Below are positions 41,458 through 50,943 of a stretch of 64,000 nt of DNA, piece after piece. The DNA comes from Bacillus kwashiorkori (GTDB lineage Bacteria; Bacillota; Bacilli; Bacillales; Caldibacillaceae): positions 248,001 to 312,000 of the forward strand of contig NZ_CTDX01000015.1 in the NCBI RefSeq assembly GCF_001375515.1. The letters run 5' to 3'. The notes beneath the pieces are model-generated. The model did not search any database. It was not told the origin of the DNA and saw only the letters and a program-made list of their open reading frames with translations. Position numbers and translations under genes: made by a program. The first letter of the stretch is position 1. The number at the start of each line of letters is the position of its first letter.

Positions 41458-44400
41458 GTGTTCAAAAGAAGTAAGAAGGTCATCAGCATTTTATTTGCGC
41501 TTCTTCTCGTTTTCTCTTCATTTGCCTTTAGCTTGGCTACACCAACAACAGCTAAGACAAATGATGTGAGTAACATTACTAAGAAGTTAAGCAATGAGTT
41601 GGAAAAATTAAATACTGCGTTGAAAGAACAACAAGAGAACAATCTTAACCTAAATGAACAGGTGAGAGTAATTGTTGAACTAAAATCAGCGCCAGCAATT
41701 CAACAGGCAACGAAAAAAGGACTGCGTTTTGCTGAATTGCAAGATTCGGTGAAACATAGTTTCCTTAAGAAGATTTCTAGTGAACAGCAACAAGTAAAAA
41801 ACAAAATCAGTTCAAAAGGGGTAAAAGCCAAATACATACACAGCTTCACAACAGTATTTAATGGCTTTAGTGCTGATGTAAAATTTAAAGAAGTGGAATT
41901 AATTAAAGGTTTGTCCAACGTTAAAAATGTATATATCGCTAACACGTATGAAATTCCGAAACAAAAGCCAGCGATGGAAACTAGTAAAGGATTAGTTGAA
42001 GCGCTTGAAGCTTGGGAAAAGGCTAATTTTAAAGGCGAAGGGATGATTGTCGGGGTTATTGATAGTGGAATTGACCCAGAACACAGAGACCTTACTTTAA
42101 CAGACCCAAGTAAAGCGGCATTAAACGAGCAGAAAGTAAATGAAATAATTAACAGAGAAGGATTAAAAGGAAAATACTTCTCTGCAAAAGTCCCATACGG
42201 TTATAACTATGCCGATGAAAATCAAAACGTAAAAGATACGAATCCAAGCACACACATGCACGGAATGCACGTATCTGGAATTGTAGCTGCTAATGGAAAC
42301 GTAATGGGAGTAGCTCCAGAAGCACAAATTTTAGCATTACGCGTATTTAGTAATGATCCTACGAATGCAAGCACAAGTGGAGATTTATACGTAAAGGCAA
42401 TTGATGATGCGATTAACCTTGGTGCGGATGTAATAAATATGAGCTTAGGTGCACCAGCTGGATTTGTTGATACAAATAGTCCAGAACAAATAGCGATCGC
42501 AAATGCAGTGAATAATGGTATTTTAGTTGCCATTGCTGCAGGGAATGAGGATAAATTTGCTAGCGGCACGAAATTACCTTGGACTTCGAACCCTGATTAT
42601 GGGGTAATTGGTACTCCTGCTGTAACAAAGGAATCGTTTGCCGTAGCATCAGTTGATAATTCGGAAGATAGTAAAAACCTAACAATGAGTCAATTTTCCT
42701 CTTGGGGATTAGCGCCAAATTTAGACTTCAAACCGGAAGTAACAGCACCAGGTGGCAACATTGTTTCTCTAGCAAATGATAATCAATATATGACAGCAAG
42801 TGGAACTTCTATGGCAGCTCCACATGTTGCTGGAGGAGCAGCACTAATTTTAGAACGAGTGGATAAAGAATTTGGGAAGGCGAATGCGGATCGGGTTAGT
42901 TTAGCAAAGAACATCATGATGAATACTGCTGAACCAGTGAAGTTTGATGGAAAACACGTTTCACCAAGACTACAAGGCGCAGGATTAATGAAGCTATTGA
43001 AAGCTTTAGAAACACCTGTCGTTGTTACTGATAAAACAACGAAAGAAGCAAAAGTGGCCTTGAAAGAAGTAAAAGCGAACAGTGTTACATTTAACTTGAC
43101 TGCTGAGAACCTATCAAACTCTGAAGTTAGCTATACAGTAGAGGGTAATGTATATACGGATGCTTATGATAATAGCTCCAATCCACCAGTGGTAAATGGT
43201 AACAATATGCCACCAATTGATTTAGTTGCAGAAGGAATTGCAACAGTTAAGATTAATGGAAAAAGTAATGAAACTGTCGTCGTACCAGCAAACAGTAAAA
43301 AATCGTTTGAAGTTACGATAACTGTTAATAATGATGCAAGCTTAAGGGAAGTATTTACGAATGGCTATTGGTTAGAAGGATTTGTTACTTTGACAGACTC
43401 CCAAGGGAAAAATCCAACATTAAATGTTCCTTATGTAGGATTTAAAGGGGATTGGGATGCTGCACCTGTCCTAGATCAGCCAATGTGGGAAGAAGATAGT
43501 TATTATAGGGAAGCAGGATTAGTATCACCAATTGGTGAAGAACTTTATTATTTGAGTCGTGATATCAATAATCAAATGTTCTTTACACCAAATGGTGATG
43601 GAGAATTTGATGTCGTTTATCCAAATCTATCATTCTTAAGAAATGCAAAAGATCTAACGATTAACATTTTAGATAAAGATAAAAAGTTAATTGATACCAT
43701 CATTGCTTATAGGGATGTACCGAAAAACTTCTATGGTGGAAATCTCGGGCCAAAAGCATATTTATTAGATGGCTGGGATGGTAAAATTAACAATGAATTA
43801 TTACCAGATGGTTATTACTACTATCAAGTGAATGCAAAGCTTGATTTTGATGGGGCAAAAGCAGATACACTAGAATTTGCACTAGGTATTGATACGAAAG
43901 GCCCTAATATGAACGCAAGTTACGATGCAGAAACTAACACTGTCTATAACGAAGTAACAGATGCGCTTTCAGGTGTTAATTACTGGCTAATTTTAATTGA
44001 TGGTAAATCCACATTGGAAGAGAATTATGGCTATTTACCATCAACGAATGAAGTAACTCTTGAAGACGAACTTCAGGAAGGACAAACTTTGTCTGTTTGG
44101 GCAATCGATAAGGTAGGTAACATTTCAGAAAAGGTATTAGTAGGAGATACAAGTGAACCGGGTGAACCAGGTGAACCAGGCGACCCAGGTGACCCAGGCG
44201 ACCCAGGCGACCCAGGTGACCCAGGTGACCCAGGTGAACCGGGTGAACCGGGTGACCCAGGCGACCCAGGTGAACCGGGTGACCCAGGCGACCCAGGTGA
44301 ACCGGGTGAACCGGGTGAACCGGGCGACCCAGGCGACCCAGGCGAACCGGGTGACCCAGGCGACCCAGGCGAACCGGGTGACCCAGGCGACCCAGGCGAA

Positions 44401-45255
44401 CCGGGTGACCCAGGCGACCCAGGTGAACCGGGTGACCCAGGCGACCCAGGCGAACCGGGTGACCCAGGTGAACCGGGTGAACCGGGTGACCCAGGCGACC
44501 CAGGCGACCCAGGGGAACCAGAGCCGGTAACGGAAGTGGTTATAAAAGCGGAAGTGAAAGATGGCAAAGTTGTTATTAATCAAGAGGAATTTTCTAATGC
44601 GGTAGAAACGGCAGCAAAAAATAACGTAGCTTTAACAATTGAGTTGGGCGATGCTAAAGATGGACAGCTACAATTAACAAAAGAACAAGTAGCATTGTTA
44701 AAAGAAACAGGGGTATCTATCATTGTCACAAACAGTGAAATTTCTATTGCAATACCTAACAGTGTAATTGTTCAAGGTGAAGATTTCACACTAAATATCA
44801 ACCGACTAGCAGATATTGAGGAAGCAAAGAGTGCAGTTTATGAGTTTACAATTGTTGTAGAAGGTAAACCTGTGACAGCATTTGCTGAAGCTACTACTCT
44901 TTCTTTCAAAATAGATCAATCAAAAGTAGAAAATACTGACAACCTAAAAGTTTTCTATTACGATGAAGGCATCAAGAAATGGAAACTAGTCCCTGGTGCA
45001 AACTATCAGGAAGGTTATGTAACAGTTGATTCTTCACACTTCACAGCATTTGCTGTTTTTGAATTATCAGGTGACGAAACAGAAATAGGTGTTACTGATC
45101 CTGGTCAAGAACAACCAGGCGATGATCAAAAACCAGGAGATGGCGAGAAACTACCAGAAACATCTCTTAACTCCTTTAACGTATTACTGACTGGTGTAAT
45201 TTTACTAGTAATTGGAACAATTACCGCTATTGTAAGAAGACGTCAGTTGAATTAA
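41458..45255 (+). CDS. LPXTG-anchored subtilisin-like (S8) serine protease with collagen-like acidic spacer
   Basis: A 1265-residue cell-wall protease starting at GTG 41458 after AAGGGGGAGA. Order of parts: signal peptide (about 1-32), I9 propeptide (about 65-165), S8 domain with Asp202 (VIDSGID), His268 (MHGMHVSG) and Ser451 (GTSMAAPHVAGG), a C5a-peptidase-type Fn3 domain (about 525-680), an FTPNGDGEFD module, 40 (Asp/Glu)-Pro-Gly triplets at about 900-1019, a beta-rich domain, and a sorting signal LPETS with hydrophobic helix and RRRQLN tail. No PA insert is seen, unlike its neighbour. It is a tandem paralogue of the protease at 45755, and a class D sortase lies nearby. A role in protein feeding or surface processing is inferred. 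Confidence 0.92.
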   Translation: MFKRSKKVISILFALLLVFSSFAFSLATPTTAKTNDVSNITKKLSNELEKLNTALKEQQENNLNLNEQVRVIVELKSAPAIQQATKKGLRFAELQDSVKHSFLKKISSEQQQVKNKISSKGVKAKYIHSFTTVFNGFSADVKFKEVELIKGLSNVKNVYIANTYEIPKQKPAMETSKGLVEALEAWEKANFKGEGMIVGVIDSGIDPEHRDLTLTDPSKAALNEQKVNEIINREGLKGKYFSAKVPYGYNYADENQNVKDTNPSTHMHGMHVSGIVAANGNVMGVAPEAQILALRVFSNDPTNASTSGDLYVKAIDDAINLGADVINMSLGAPAGFVDTNSPEQIAIANAVNNGILVAIAAGNEDKFASGTKLPWTSNPDYGVIGTPAVTKESFAVASVDNSEDSKNLTMSQFSSWGLAPNLDFKPEVTAPGGNIVSLANDNQYMTASGTSMAAPHVAGGAALILERVDKEFGKANADRVSLAKNIMMNTAEPVKFDGKHVSPRLQGAGLMKLLKALETPVVVTDKTTKEAKVALKEVKANSVTFNLTAENLSNSEVSYTVEGNVYTDAYDNSSNPPVVNGNNMPPIDLVAEGIATVKINGKSNETVVVPANSKKSFEVTITVNNDASLREVFTNGYWLEGFVTLTDSQGKNPTLNVPYVGFKGDWDAAPVLDQPMWEEDSYYREAGLVSPIGEELYYLSRDINNQMFFTPNGDGEFDVVYPNLSFLRNAKDLTINILDKDKKLIDTIIAYRDVPKNFYGGNLGPKAYLLDGWDGKINNELLPDGYYYYQVNAKLDFDGAKADTLEFALGIDTKGPNMNASYDAETNTVYNEVTDALSGVNYWLILIDGKSTLEENYGYLPSTNEVTLEDELQEGQTLSVWAIDKVGNISEKVLVGDTSEPGEPGEPGDPGDPGDPGDPGDPGDPGEPGEPGDPGDPGEPGDPGDPGEPGEPGEPGDPGDPGEPGDPGDPGEPGDPGDPGEPGDPGDPGEPGDPGDPGEPGDPGEPGEPGDPGDPGDPGEPEPVTEVVIKAEVKDGKVVINQEEFSNAVETAAKNNVALTIELGDAKDGQLQLTKEQVALLKETGVSIIVTNSEISIAIPNSVIVQGEDFTLNINRLADIEEAKSAVYEFTIVVEGKPVTAFAEATTLSFKIDQSKVENTDNLKVFYYDEGIKKWKLVPGANYQEGYVTVDSSHFTAFAVFELSGDETEIGVTDPGQEQPGDDQKPGDGEKLPETSLNSFNVLLTGVILLVIGTITAIVRRRQLN
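44155..44514 (+). repeat. Tandem 9-bp repeat encoding 40 (Asp/Glu)-Pro-Gly triplets
   Basis: Forty consecutive 9-base units encode DPG or EPG, that is Gly-Xaa-Pro in collagen register. A 27-base higher-order unit EPG-DPG-DPG recurs. Pro codon choice tracks the preceding acid (GAA mostly with CCG, GAC with CCA), which points to expansion at DNA level. It is much more GC-rich than its surroundings and keeps other frames open. Confidence 0.97.
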
Positions 45256-45265
45256 TGAACAATTA

Positions 45266-45313
45266 GAGCTTACTAATGGACTTAATCAAGTTCAATAGTA
45301 AGCTCCTTTTTTA
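45266..45313 (+). terminator. Rho-independent terminator after the first LPXTG protease
   Basis: GAGCTTACTA (45266-45275) pairs perfectly with TAGTAAGCTC (45296-45305), with an inner GGACTT/AAGTTC stem, then a T tract. Confidence 0.92.
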
Positions 45314-45754
45314 TCAATTCTATTACTCCAGCCAATTTCCTTAACAATGAGAAAAGCATGTTGTTCACTTTATTAATAATTGCGTCGCAAATAATTATAA
45401 GGATTCCACTAAATTATAGCTATATTTAAACTCTCAATGTGTAGAATATATATTTTACCCTAATAAATTCCCATTTATTTCCCATTTTACTAGTTAATTA
45501 TTACTATAAATTTTACATATTTTAACAGGTATCACACTAATAACAAAAAGGGTAATTTTATAAATCTACTATTATATTTTGTAATTTACATAATTCATTA
45601 TTTACAAACAATTAGTTTTATGATAGTTTATAAATAATATAGGTAAATAGCCTATATTTGTTTTATATTATCGAGATAAAAGGAGGCGAAATAACTACAT
45701 TTAACTGCATTAGTGCAGTAAACCTATTAATTTTTTTTATAAGGGGGAACGCAA
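45314..45754. other. AT-rich leader region before the second LPXTG protease
   Basis: A 441-base AT-rich gap with no gene. Near its end is an AAAGGAGG word (45679-45686) with no start codon after it, followed by an ACTGCA/TGCAGT hairpin (45702-45717) and then the real ribosome site AAGGGGGA. Confidence 0.5.
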
Positions 45755-48700
45755 GTGTTTAGAAAAGGCAAAAAAGGATTAAGCATTCTCTTTGCATTTC
45801 TACTAATCTTTTCTAGTGTTGCTTTTGGCCTAAATCCAGTTTCTGCAGCATCGTTAGACGGTAAAAAGGCTGCCGCTCTACAAAATGTGAAATTGCAAAA
45901 ACTTGTAGGTGAAAAGCCAGAAAAAATTACTGCAGAAGAATTAGAAAAAGTTGATCCGAATCAAAAGGTTCGTGTAGTAGTAGAGTTGGACGGTCAACCT
46001 ACTATTGAAGAGGCAACGAAAAAAGGGGTACAATATGCTAGTTTAAAAGACTCTGTGAAAAAACAATTAGAGTCAAAAGTTCTAAAAGAACAAGCTAACG
46101 TGAAAAAACTCATCGCTTCCAAAGGGATTAGTGCGAAGTACATAAATGAGTTCACAACTGTATTTAACGGCTTTAGTGCGGAAGTGAAATACAGTGACGT
46201 TAAAAAAATCGAAAAATTGAAAAATGTTAGCAACGTACACGTAACGAATGTGTATGATCGACCAGAAGTTAAACCTGAAATGAAATATAGTAAGGAGCTA
46301 GTAGAAGCTCAAAAAGCATGGGAAGCATATGGATTTAAAGGGGAAGGTATGGTTGTAGGTGTTATTGATACCGGTATCGACTATACTCACAAAGACATGG
46401 TGCTTTCTGAAGGAACAGATGTTGAACTTACAAAAGAGGAAGTAGAGGCTATTGTAGCTAAAGAAAGTCTTCCAGGTAAGTTTTACACGGATAAGGTCCC
46501 GTATGGCTATAACTATATGGACCAAACATTTGAAATTCGTGATTTAGGTACTGATGCATCGATGCACGGCCAACACGTTGCAGGTACTGTTGGTGCGAAC
46601 GGTGATGAGGAGAATGGTGGAATTAAAGGTGTTGCACCAGAAGCCCAGCTTTTAGCATTGAAAGTATTTGGTAATGATCCTGGAATGCCATCAACTTTTG
46701 GTGACGTGTATGTAAAAGCAATTGACGATGCTATTAAACTCGGCGCAGACGTACTTAATATGAGTTTAGGTGCAACAGCTGGTTTTGTTTCGCCTGAAGA
46801 TCCAGAACAACAAGCTGTAAAGCGCGCTGTTGAACATGGTGTATTAATGTCCATTTCAGCAGGAAACTCCCAACACTTTGGTGCTGGTGCGTATGGAAGT
46901 GATTTAATTTGGGCTTCCAACCCTGATTATGGCTTAGTTGGATCTCCGGGATTATCTTATGAATCCCTTCAAGTAGCATCTTTCGAAAACTCTCATATGG
47001 AAACAGATGCTCTTGAATACAATATTGATGGAGAAACTGTAACTGCTGCGTTCCTTTCAGCTAGCAGTGTTCACCCAAATGATGTTGAACAAAAAACATT
47101 TGAACTTGTATATGCTGGCAAAGGGTCAGTTGAGGAATTTGCAGGTCTTGATTTAACAGGAAAATATGCATTAGTTGTCCGTGGAGACCTTGCATTTACA
47201 GATAAAGCATTGAATGCTCAAGCAGCGGGTGCAGCAGGTGTGATTATTTACAATAACACAGATGGCATTGTAAATATGGCAACTGATGCTGCAATAGTCA
47301 TCCCACAACTATTCATGTTAAAAGTGGATGGGGACAAATTAGCTGCAGCTTTACAAGAAGGTAAGAGCGCATCCGTTACATTTACTGGTGGGCAAACGGC
47401 GATTGATAATCCAGAAGCTGGTCTAATGAGTGCATTCTCATCTTGGGGATTAACACCAAACTTAGACTTTAAACCAGAAATCACTGCACCAGGCGGAAAT
47501 ATTTTATCAACACTAAATAATGATAAATATGGCATCATGAGCGGTACTTCTATGGCTGCTCCACATGTAGCTGGAGGTTCAGCTCTCGTGTTAGAAAGAG
47601 TAGACAACGAGTTTAAATTAACTGGTGCTGATAGAGTTAATTTAGCGAAAAATCTATTAATGAATACAGGAAAAATAGTGTTAGATGACTATGGGGTACC
47701 AATTTCACCTCGTCGTCAAGGTGCTGGTTTAATGCAGTTAAATGCTGCTTTAAATACTCCAGTAGTTGTTACAGAATCAGCTACGAAAGAGGCGAAAGTA
47801 GCACTAAAAGAAGTAAAAGAAAACTCAATCTCATTTGAATTGACAGCAACAAACTATTCAGATGAGAATGTAAGTTATAATGTTCAAGGAGATGTTTTAA
47901 CAGATTATCCTGTATTTTCTGGAAAATGGGTATTATCTCCGAACTTGTTGGGTGCGCGAAGTCTAGTTGATGAGGAAGCTGCAACAATTAAAGTTAATGG
48001 GGAGTCGAATCCAACCGTTGAAATTCCAGCAAAGTCAAAAGCAACCTTAAATGTTACTATCGAGTTAGATCCAAATTCAGAATTATCTCAAGACTTAGAG
48101 GAAATTTACACTAATGGCTACTGGCTAGATGGTTTTATTACTTTAGTAGATCCAACAGATAACAACCCATCGTTAAATGTCCCGTTTGCAGGGTTTAAAG
48201 GTGAATGGGATAAAGCACCAATTTTTGATGCACCAAGTTGGGATCCATCTACTTATTACGGAAATACAGAAACTCTTGTAACGATTGATGGAGAATTATA
48301 CTTCGTAGAACAAGATGAAGATGGTGTGTTTTTCTCACCAAATGGTGATGGCTTGTTTGATGAAGTTTTACCTTTAGTATCATTCTTAAGAAATGCGAAA
48401 AATGTTGCTGTTCGGGTGCTCGATGCAGATAAAAATGTTCTGCGCACGATTAGAACAGATACTAATTTACGCAAAAACTACTTTGACGGTGGTAGAGGGC
48501 CTGAATATACTTTAAATGCAGGTTGGGCTTGGGATGGTACCGTTAATGGACAAGTAGTTGAAGATGGTGAATACTATCTACAATTAGAAGCTGTTATTGA
48601 TTATGCAGGTGCTAAACCACAAACACTTGAATTCAAAGTAAAAGTGGATACAGTAGCCCCAACTATTGAAGCAGCTTATGACGCGGAAACTAGAACAATC

Positions 48701-49840
48701 AGTGCTACTTTCGCTGATGACTTCAGTGGTGTAGCATACTGGGATGTCCTAGTAGATAACAAATCAGTCCTAGGTGATGATGCATTATCACCAGAACAAA
48801 CGGAATACCAATTAGCAAAAGCATTGAAAGAAGATGAAACTTTAACAGTTGTAGTTGTGGATAATGTTGGTAACGCAACTATCGAGGTACTTGTGCAGGG
48901 TAAAGATGAGGTTGCACCTGAAATCTTCTCTGAATTACCAGAGTATTTTGGTATCCATGATACAAATGAAGTAGAATTCTTCGGATATGTTAAAGATAAA
49001 TCTGTAATCGAGTCTGTTACTGTTAACGGAGAAGAAGCAGAACTATTCTACGATCCATCCGAAAATACTACTTACTATTTCGCAGTAGTAGAATTGGAAG
49101 ATGGAAAACACGATATTCCAATTAAAGCAGTAGACGCTGCTGGTAATGAAGCGCAAATCGTTCGCCCAATTTTTGTTGATACAACACCGGCTGAGCTTAC
49201 GATTAATGCTCCTGAAACAGTTTCCACCGATACAGAAGAAATGGAAGTTACCATCGATGTGAAAGATAATTTCGATGAAATTGCTGTTTATGTCAATGAT
49301 AACGAAGTGTTTAAACAAGAATTATCTAGTCCTTATGGAATGAAAGGATTTGAGCAATCAATTACGCAAACACTTTCTTTACCTGCTGAGGAAAATACTT
49401 TTGAAGTGAAAGTAGTGGACTTAGCTGGTAATGAAACTGTGGAGTATGTAACAATTGTCAAGACTGATGAAGAAGATCCAGGCGAAGATCCAGGCGAAGA
49501 CCCAGGTGACGGCGAAGATCCAGGCGAAGACCCAGGTGACGGCGAAGATCCAGGCGAAGATCCAGGTGACGGCGAAGATCCAGGCAAAGACCCAGGTGAC
49601 GGCGAAGATCCAGGCAAAGACCCAGGTGACGGCGAAGATCCAGGCGAAGACCCAGGTGACGGCGAAGATCCAGGCGACGGCGAAGATCCAGGCAAAGACC
49701 CAGGTGACAATGAAAAACCAGGCGATGGCGATAAACTTCCTTCAACAGCAACAAATTCATACAATATCCTATTGTCTGGAGTAATTTTAGTTGCTCTTGG
49801 CGGAATATTTGCATTCGCTAGACGTCGTAAGTTAGTGTAA
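45755..49840 (+). CDS. LPXTG-anchored subtilisin-like (S8) serine protease with PA insert (Vpr/lactocepin type)
   Basis: A 1361-residue wall-anchored protease starting at GTG 45755. It has a signal peptide ending near VSAAS, an I9 propeptide (about 65-165), and an S8 domain with Asp205 (VIDTGID), His271 (MHGQHVAG) and Ser599 (GTSMAAPHVAGG). A PA domain (about 430-545) is inserted between His and Ser, as in Vpr, C5a peptidase and lactocepins. Fn3-type domains, an FSPNGDGLFDE module and Ig-like modules follow. A 10-residue EDPG(E/K)DPGDG repeat precedes the sorting signal LPSTA, a hydrophobic helix and RRRKLV. Its N-terminal half is highly similar to the preceding protease, indicating tandem duplication with later gain or loss of the PA domain. 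Confidence 0.93.
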   Translation: MFRKGKKGLSILFAFLLIFSSVAFGLNPVSAASLDGKKAAALQNVKLQKLVGEKPEKITAEELEKVDPNQKVRVVVELDGQPTIEEATKKGVQYASLKDSVKKQLESKVLKEQANVKKLIASKGISAKYINEFTTVFNGFSAEVKYSDVKKIEKLKNVSNVHVTNVYDRPEVKPEMKYSKELVEAQKAWEAYGFKGEGMVVGVIDTGIDYTHKDMVLSEGTDVELTKEEVEAIVAKESLPGKFYTDKVPYGYNYMDQTFEIRDLGTDASMHGQHVAGTVGANGDEENGGIKGVAPEAQLLALKVFGNDPGMPSTFGDVYVKAIDDAIKLGADVLNMSLGATAGFVSPEDPEQQAVKRAVEHGVLMSISAGNSQHFGAGAYGSDLIWASNPDYGLVGSPGLSYESLQVASFENSHMETDALEYNIDGETVTAAFLSASSVHPNDVEQKTFELVYAGKGSVEEFAGLDLTGKYALVVRGDLAFTDKALNAQAAGAAGVIIYNNTDGIVNMATDAAIVIPQLFMLKVDGDKLAAALQEGKSASVTFTGGQTAIDNPEAGLMSAFSSWGLTPNLDFKPEITAPGGNILSTLNNDKYGIMSGTSMAAPHVAGGSALVLERVDNEFKLTGADRVNLAKNLLMNTGKIVLDDYGVPISPRRQGAGLMQLNAALNTPVVVTESATKEAKVALKEVKENSISFELTATNYSDENVSYNVQGDVLTDYPVFSGKWVLSPNLLGARSLVDEEAATIKVNGESNPTVEIPAKSKATLNVTIELDPNSELSQDLEEIYTNGYWLDGFITLVDPTDNNPSLNVPFAGFKGEWDKAPIFDAPSWDPSTYYGNTETLVTIDGELYFVEQDEDGVFFSPNGDGLFDEVLPLVSFLRNAKNVAVRVLDADKNVLRTIRTDTNLRKNYFDGGRGPEYTLNAGWAWDGTVNGQVVEDGEYYLQLEAVIDYAGAKPQTLEFKVKVDTVAPTIEAAYDAETRTISATFADDFSGVAYWDVLVDNKSVLGDDALSPEQTEYQLAKALKEDETLTVVVVDNVGNATIEVLVQGKDEVAPEIFSELPEYFGIHDTNEVEFFGYVKDKSVIESVTVNGEEAELFYDPSENTTYYFAVVELEDGKHDIPIKAVDAAGNEAQIVRPIFVDTTPAELTINAPETVSTDTEEMEVTIDVKDNFDEIAVYVNDNEVFKQELSSPYGMKGFEQSITQTLSLPAEENTFEVKVVDLAGNETVEYVTIVKTDEEDPGEDPGEDPGDGEDPGEDPGDGEDPGEDPGDGEDPGKDPGDGEDPGKDPGDGEDPGEDPGDGEDPGDGEDPGKDPGDNEKPGDGDKLPSTATNSYNILLSGVILVALGGIFAFARRRKLV
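49472..49729 (+). repeat. Tandem 30-bp repeat encoding EDPG(E/K)DPGDG units
   Basis: About six near-identical 30-base units plus partial ones encode an acidic Pro/Gly wall spacer just before LPSTA. Some units carry Lys in place of Glu. Unit boundaries differ from the neighbouring protease's 9-base repeat, although both are built from acidic-Pro-Gly words. Confidence 0.93.
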
Positions 49841-49871
49841 TTCATTTTTGTTACTTCCATAGTAATTAAAG

Positions 49872-49916
49872 AGAGCTTGTTAAGTGGTTAATTCCGCTTA
49901 AACAAGCTCTTTTTTA
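49872..49916 (+). terminator. Rho-independent terminator after the second LPXTG protease
   Basis: AGAGCTTGTT (49872-49881) pairs with AACAAGCTCT (49901-49910), with added AAG/CTT pairing, then a T tract. Confidence 0.9.
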
Positions 49917-50084
49917 TACTAGAATAATGTTCACTCTCGCAAACTAGTGTAGCGACCGTTAAGGAAATCTTGCTCTCGATTATCGGTTTATTTGTTACAG
50001 GAACTCGTTATGCTGTGAAAGTAATAGTCATCCTTCAACATTACGTGCAAAGGTAAAAGATAGTGTTGCTACTATTAAAAGTGC

Positions 50085-50112
50085 AAAAAAAAGAAGCTGC
50101 TAACCCAGCTTC
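50085..50112 (-). terminator. Rho-independent terminator after the sortase gene
   Basis: On the minus strand GAAGCTG and CAGCTTC form a seven-pair stem around a six-base loop, followed by eight T residues. Confidence 0.88.
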
Positions 50113-50119
50113 AGTACTA

Positions 50120-50737
50120 TTATGTTCCTTCATTATTTTGATTAACTGGTTTTGCGTAAAAAATAAACCGATTTGGCGCATCACCGATATAAGTAAATGG
50201 ATAACATGTAGTAACGGTTAAAATTTCTTCACCTCTTGGGCGAATAACTGTGCGATCATCTGCATCAACAATTTCTGTTTCATATATTTCATATTCAAAA
50301 CTTCCATATGGTAATTCCACTACAAAAATGTCCCCAATATTTAATTTATCAAAACCTCTGAAAACAGTTTCTCGGTGTCCTGATAATACGATTTGTTCAT
50401 TTTGTAAAGGCAGCGCTGTACCAGAATAATGGCCTACTCCTTGTAATAAATCATATTCATCTGTACCTTCAACAATTGGTAATTCTCTTTTTAATTTTGG
50501 GACGGATAAAATACCAATTGTTTGCCCTTGATCATAAGTGATTTCTTCTGGATCTACTTCCCCTTTTTCCATTTTTTCTTTTTGGTTATTAGCAGCTTCT
50601 CGAAGTAACTGTTTCGCTTCCACTTTTTTCTGCTCAACCTTCATTGCCCCAGAAGCAATTTCATATACAGAATACCCAACAAGGCCAATTCCGACAGCAA
50701 AACATAAAATCATTAAAACCTTTAAAGCTTTTTTCAT
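50120..50737 (-). CDS. Class D sortase
   Basis: A 205-residue transpeptidase that joins LPXTG proteins to peptidoglycan. One N-terminal helix (about 5-28) is followed by a linker and the sortase beta barrel with the triad His121 (LSGHRETVF), Cys178 (TVTTCYPF) and Arg190 (APNRFIFY). The TLTTC-like and GHRxTVF motifs are those of class D. ATG 50737 was chosen because GGGTG lies about six bases upstream; nearby in-frame TTG/ATG codons are less well placed. It is convergent with the two LPXTG protease genes, its probable substrates (LPETS and LPSTA signals). Confidence 0.92.
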   Translation of the reverse strand: MKKALKVLMILCFAVGIGLVGYSVYEIASGAMKVEQKKVEAKQLLREAANNQKEKMEKGEVDPEEITYDQGQTIGILSVPKLKRELPIVEGTDEYDLLQGVGHYSGTALPLQNEQIVLSGHRETVFRGFDKLNIGDIFVVELPYGSFEYEIYETEIVDADDRTVIRPRGEEILTVTTCYPFTYIGDAPNRFIFYAKPVNQNNEGT

Positions 50738-50943
50738 CCACATCACCCACAAATTCGTTTCTTTAATTCAACTGTAACAAAAAAAGAAAATTATCTATAT
50801 TAATAGTATAACTAACGTGAAAGAAAAAGAAAATAGAAAAAGCTGAAAATAAAACAAATAAAGGAGAAATGAAAAAGGAACCTAGGTTGAACGAATTCTC
50901 CTACGGATCCATTTTTTTCCACATATTATTTTTAATCAAGTAA

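Noticed and set aside
44155-44514. Possible CRISPR-like array
   Set aside because: Units are directly adjacent without unique spacers and are in frame within a protease gene.
44073-44583. Long open frames on both strands across the repeat of the first LPXTG protease
   Set aside because: They exist only because the 9-base repeat has no stop in other frames; they have no ribosome sites and encode simple Ser-Pro-Gly, Val-Ala-Trp or Thr-Gln repeats.
49333-49860. Open antisense and alternative frames across the second protease repeat
   Set aside because: Same cause: a stop-free tandem repeat. The products are low-complexity mirror repeats with no start signals.
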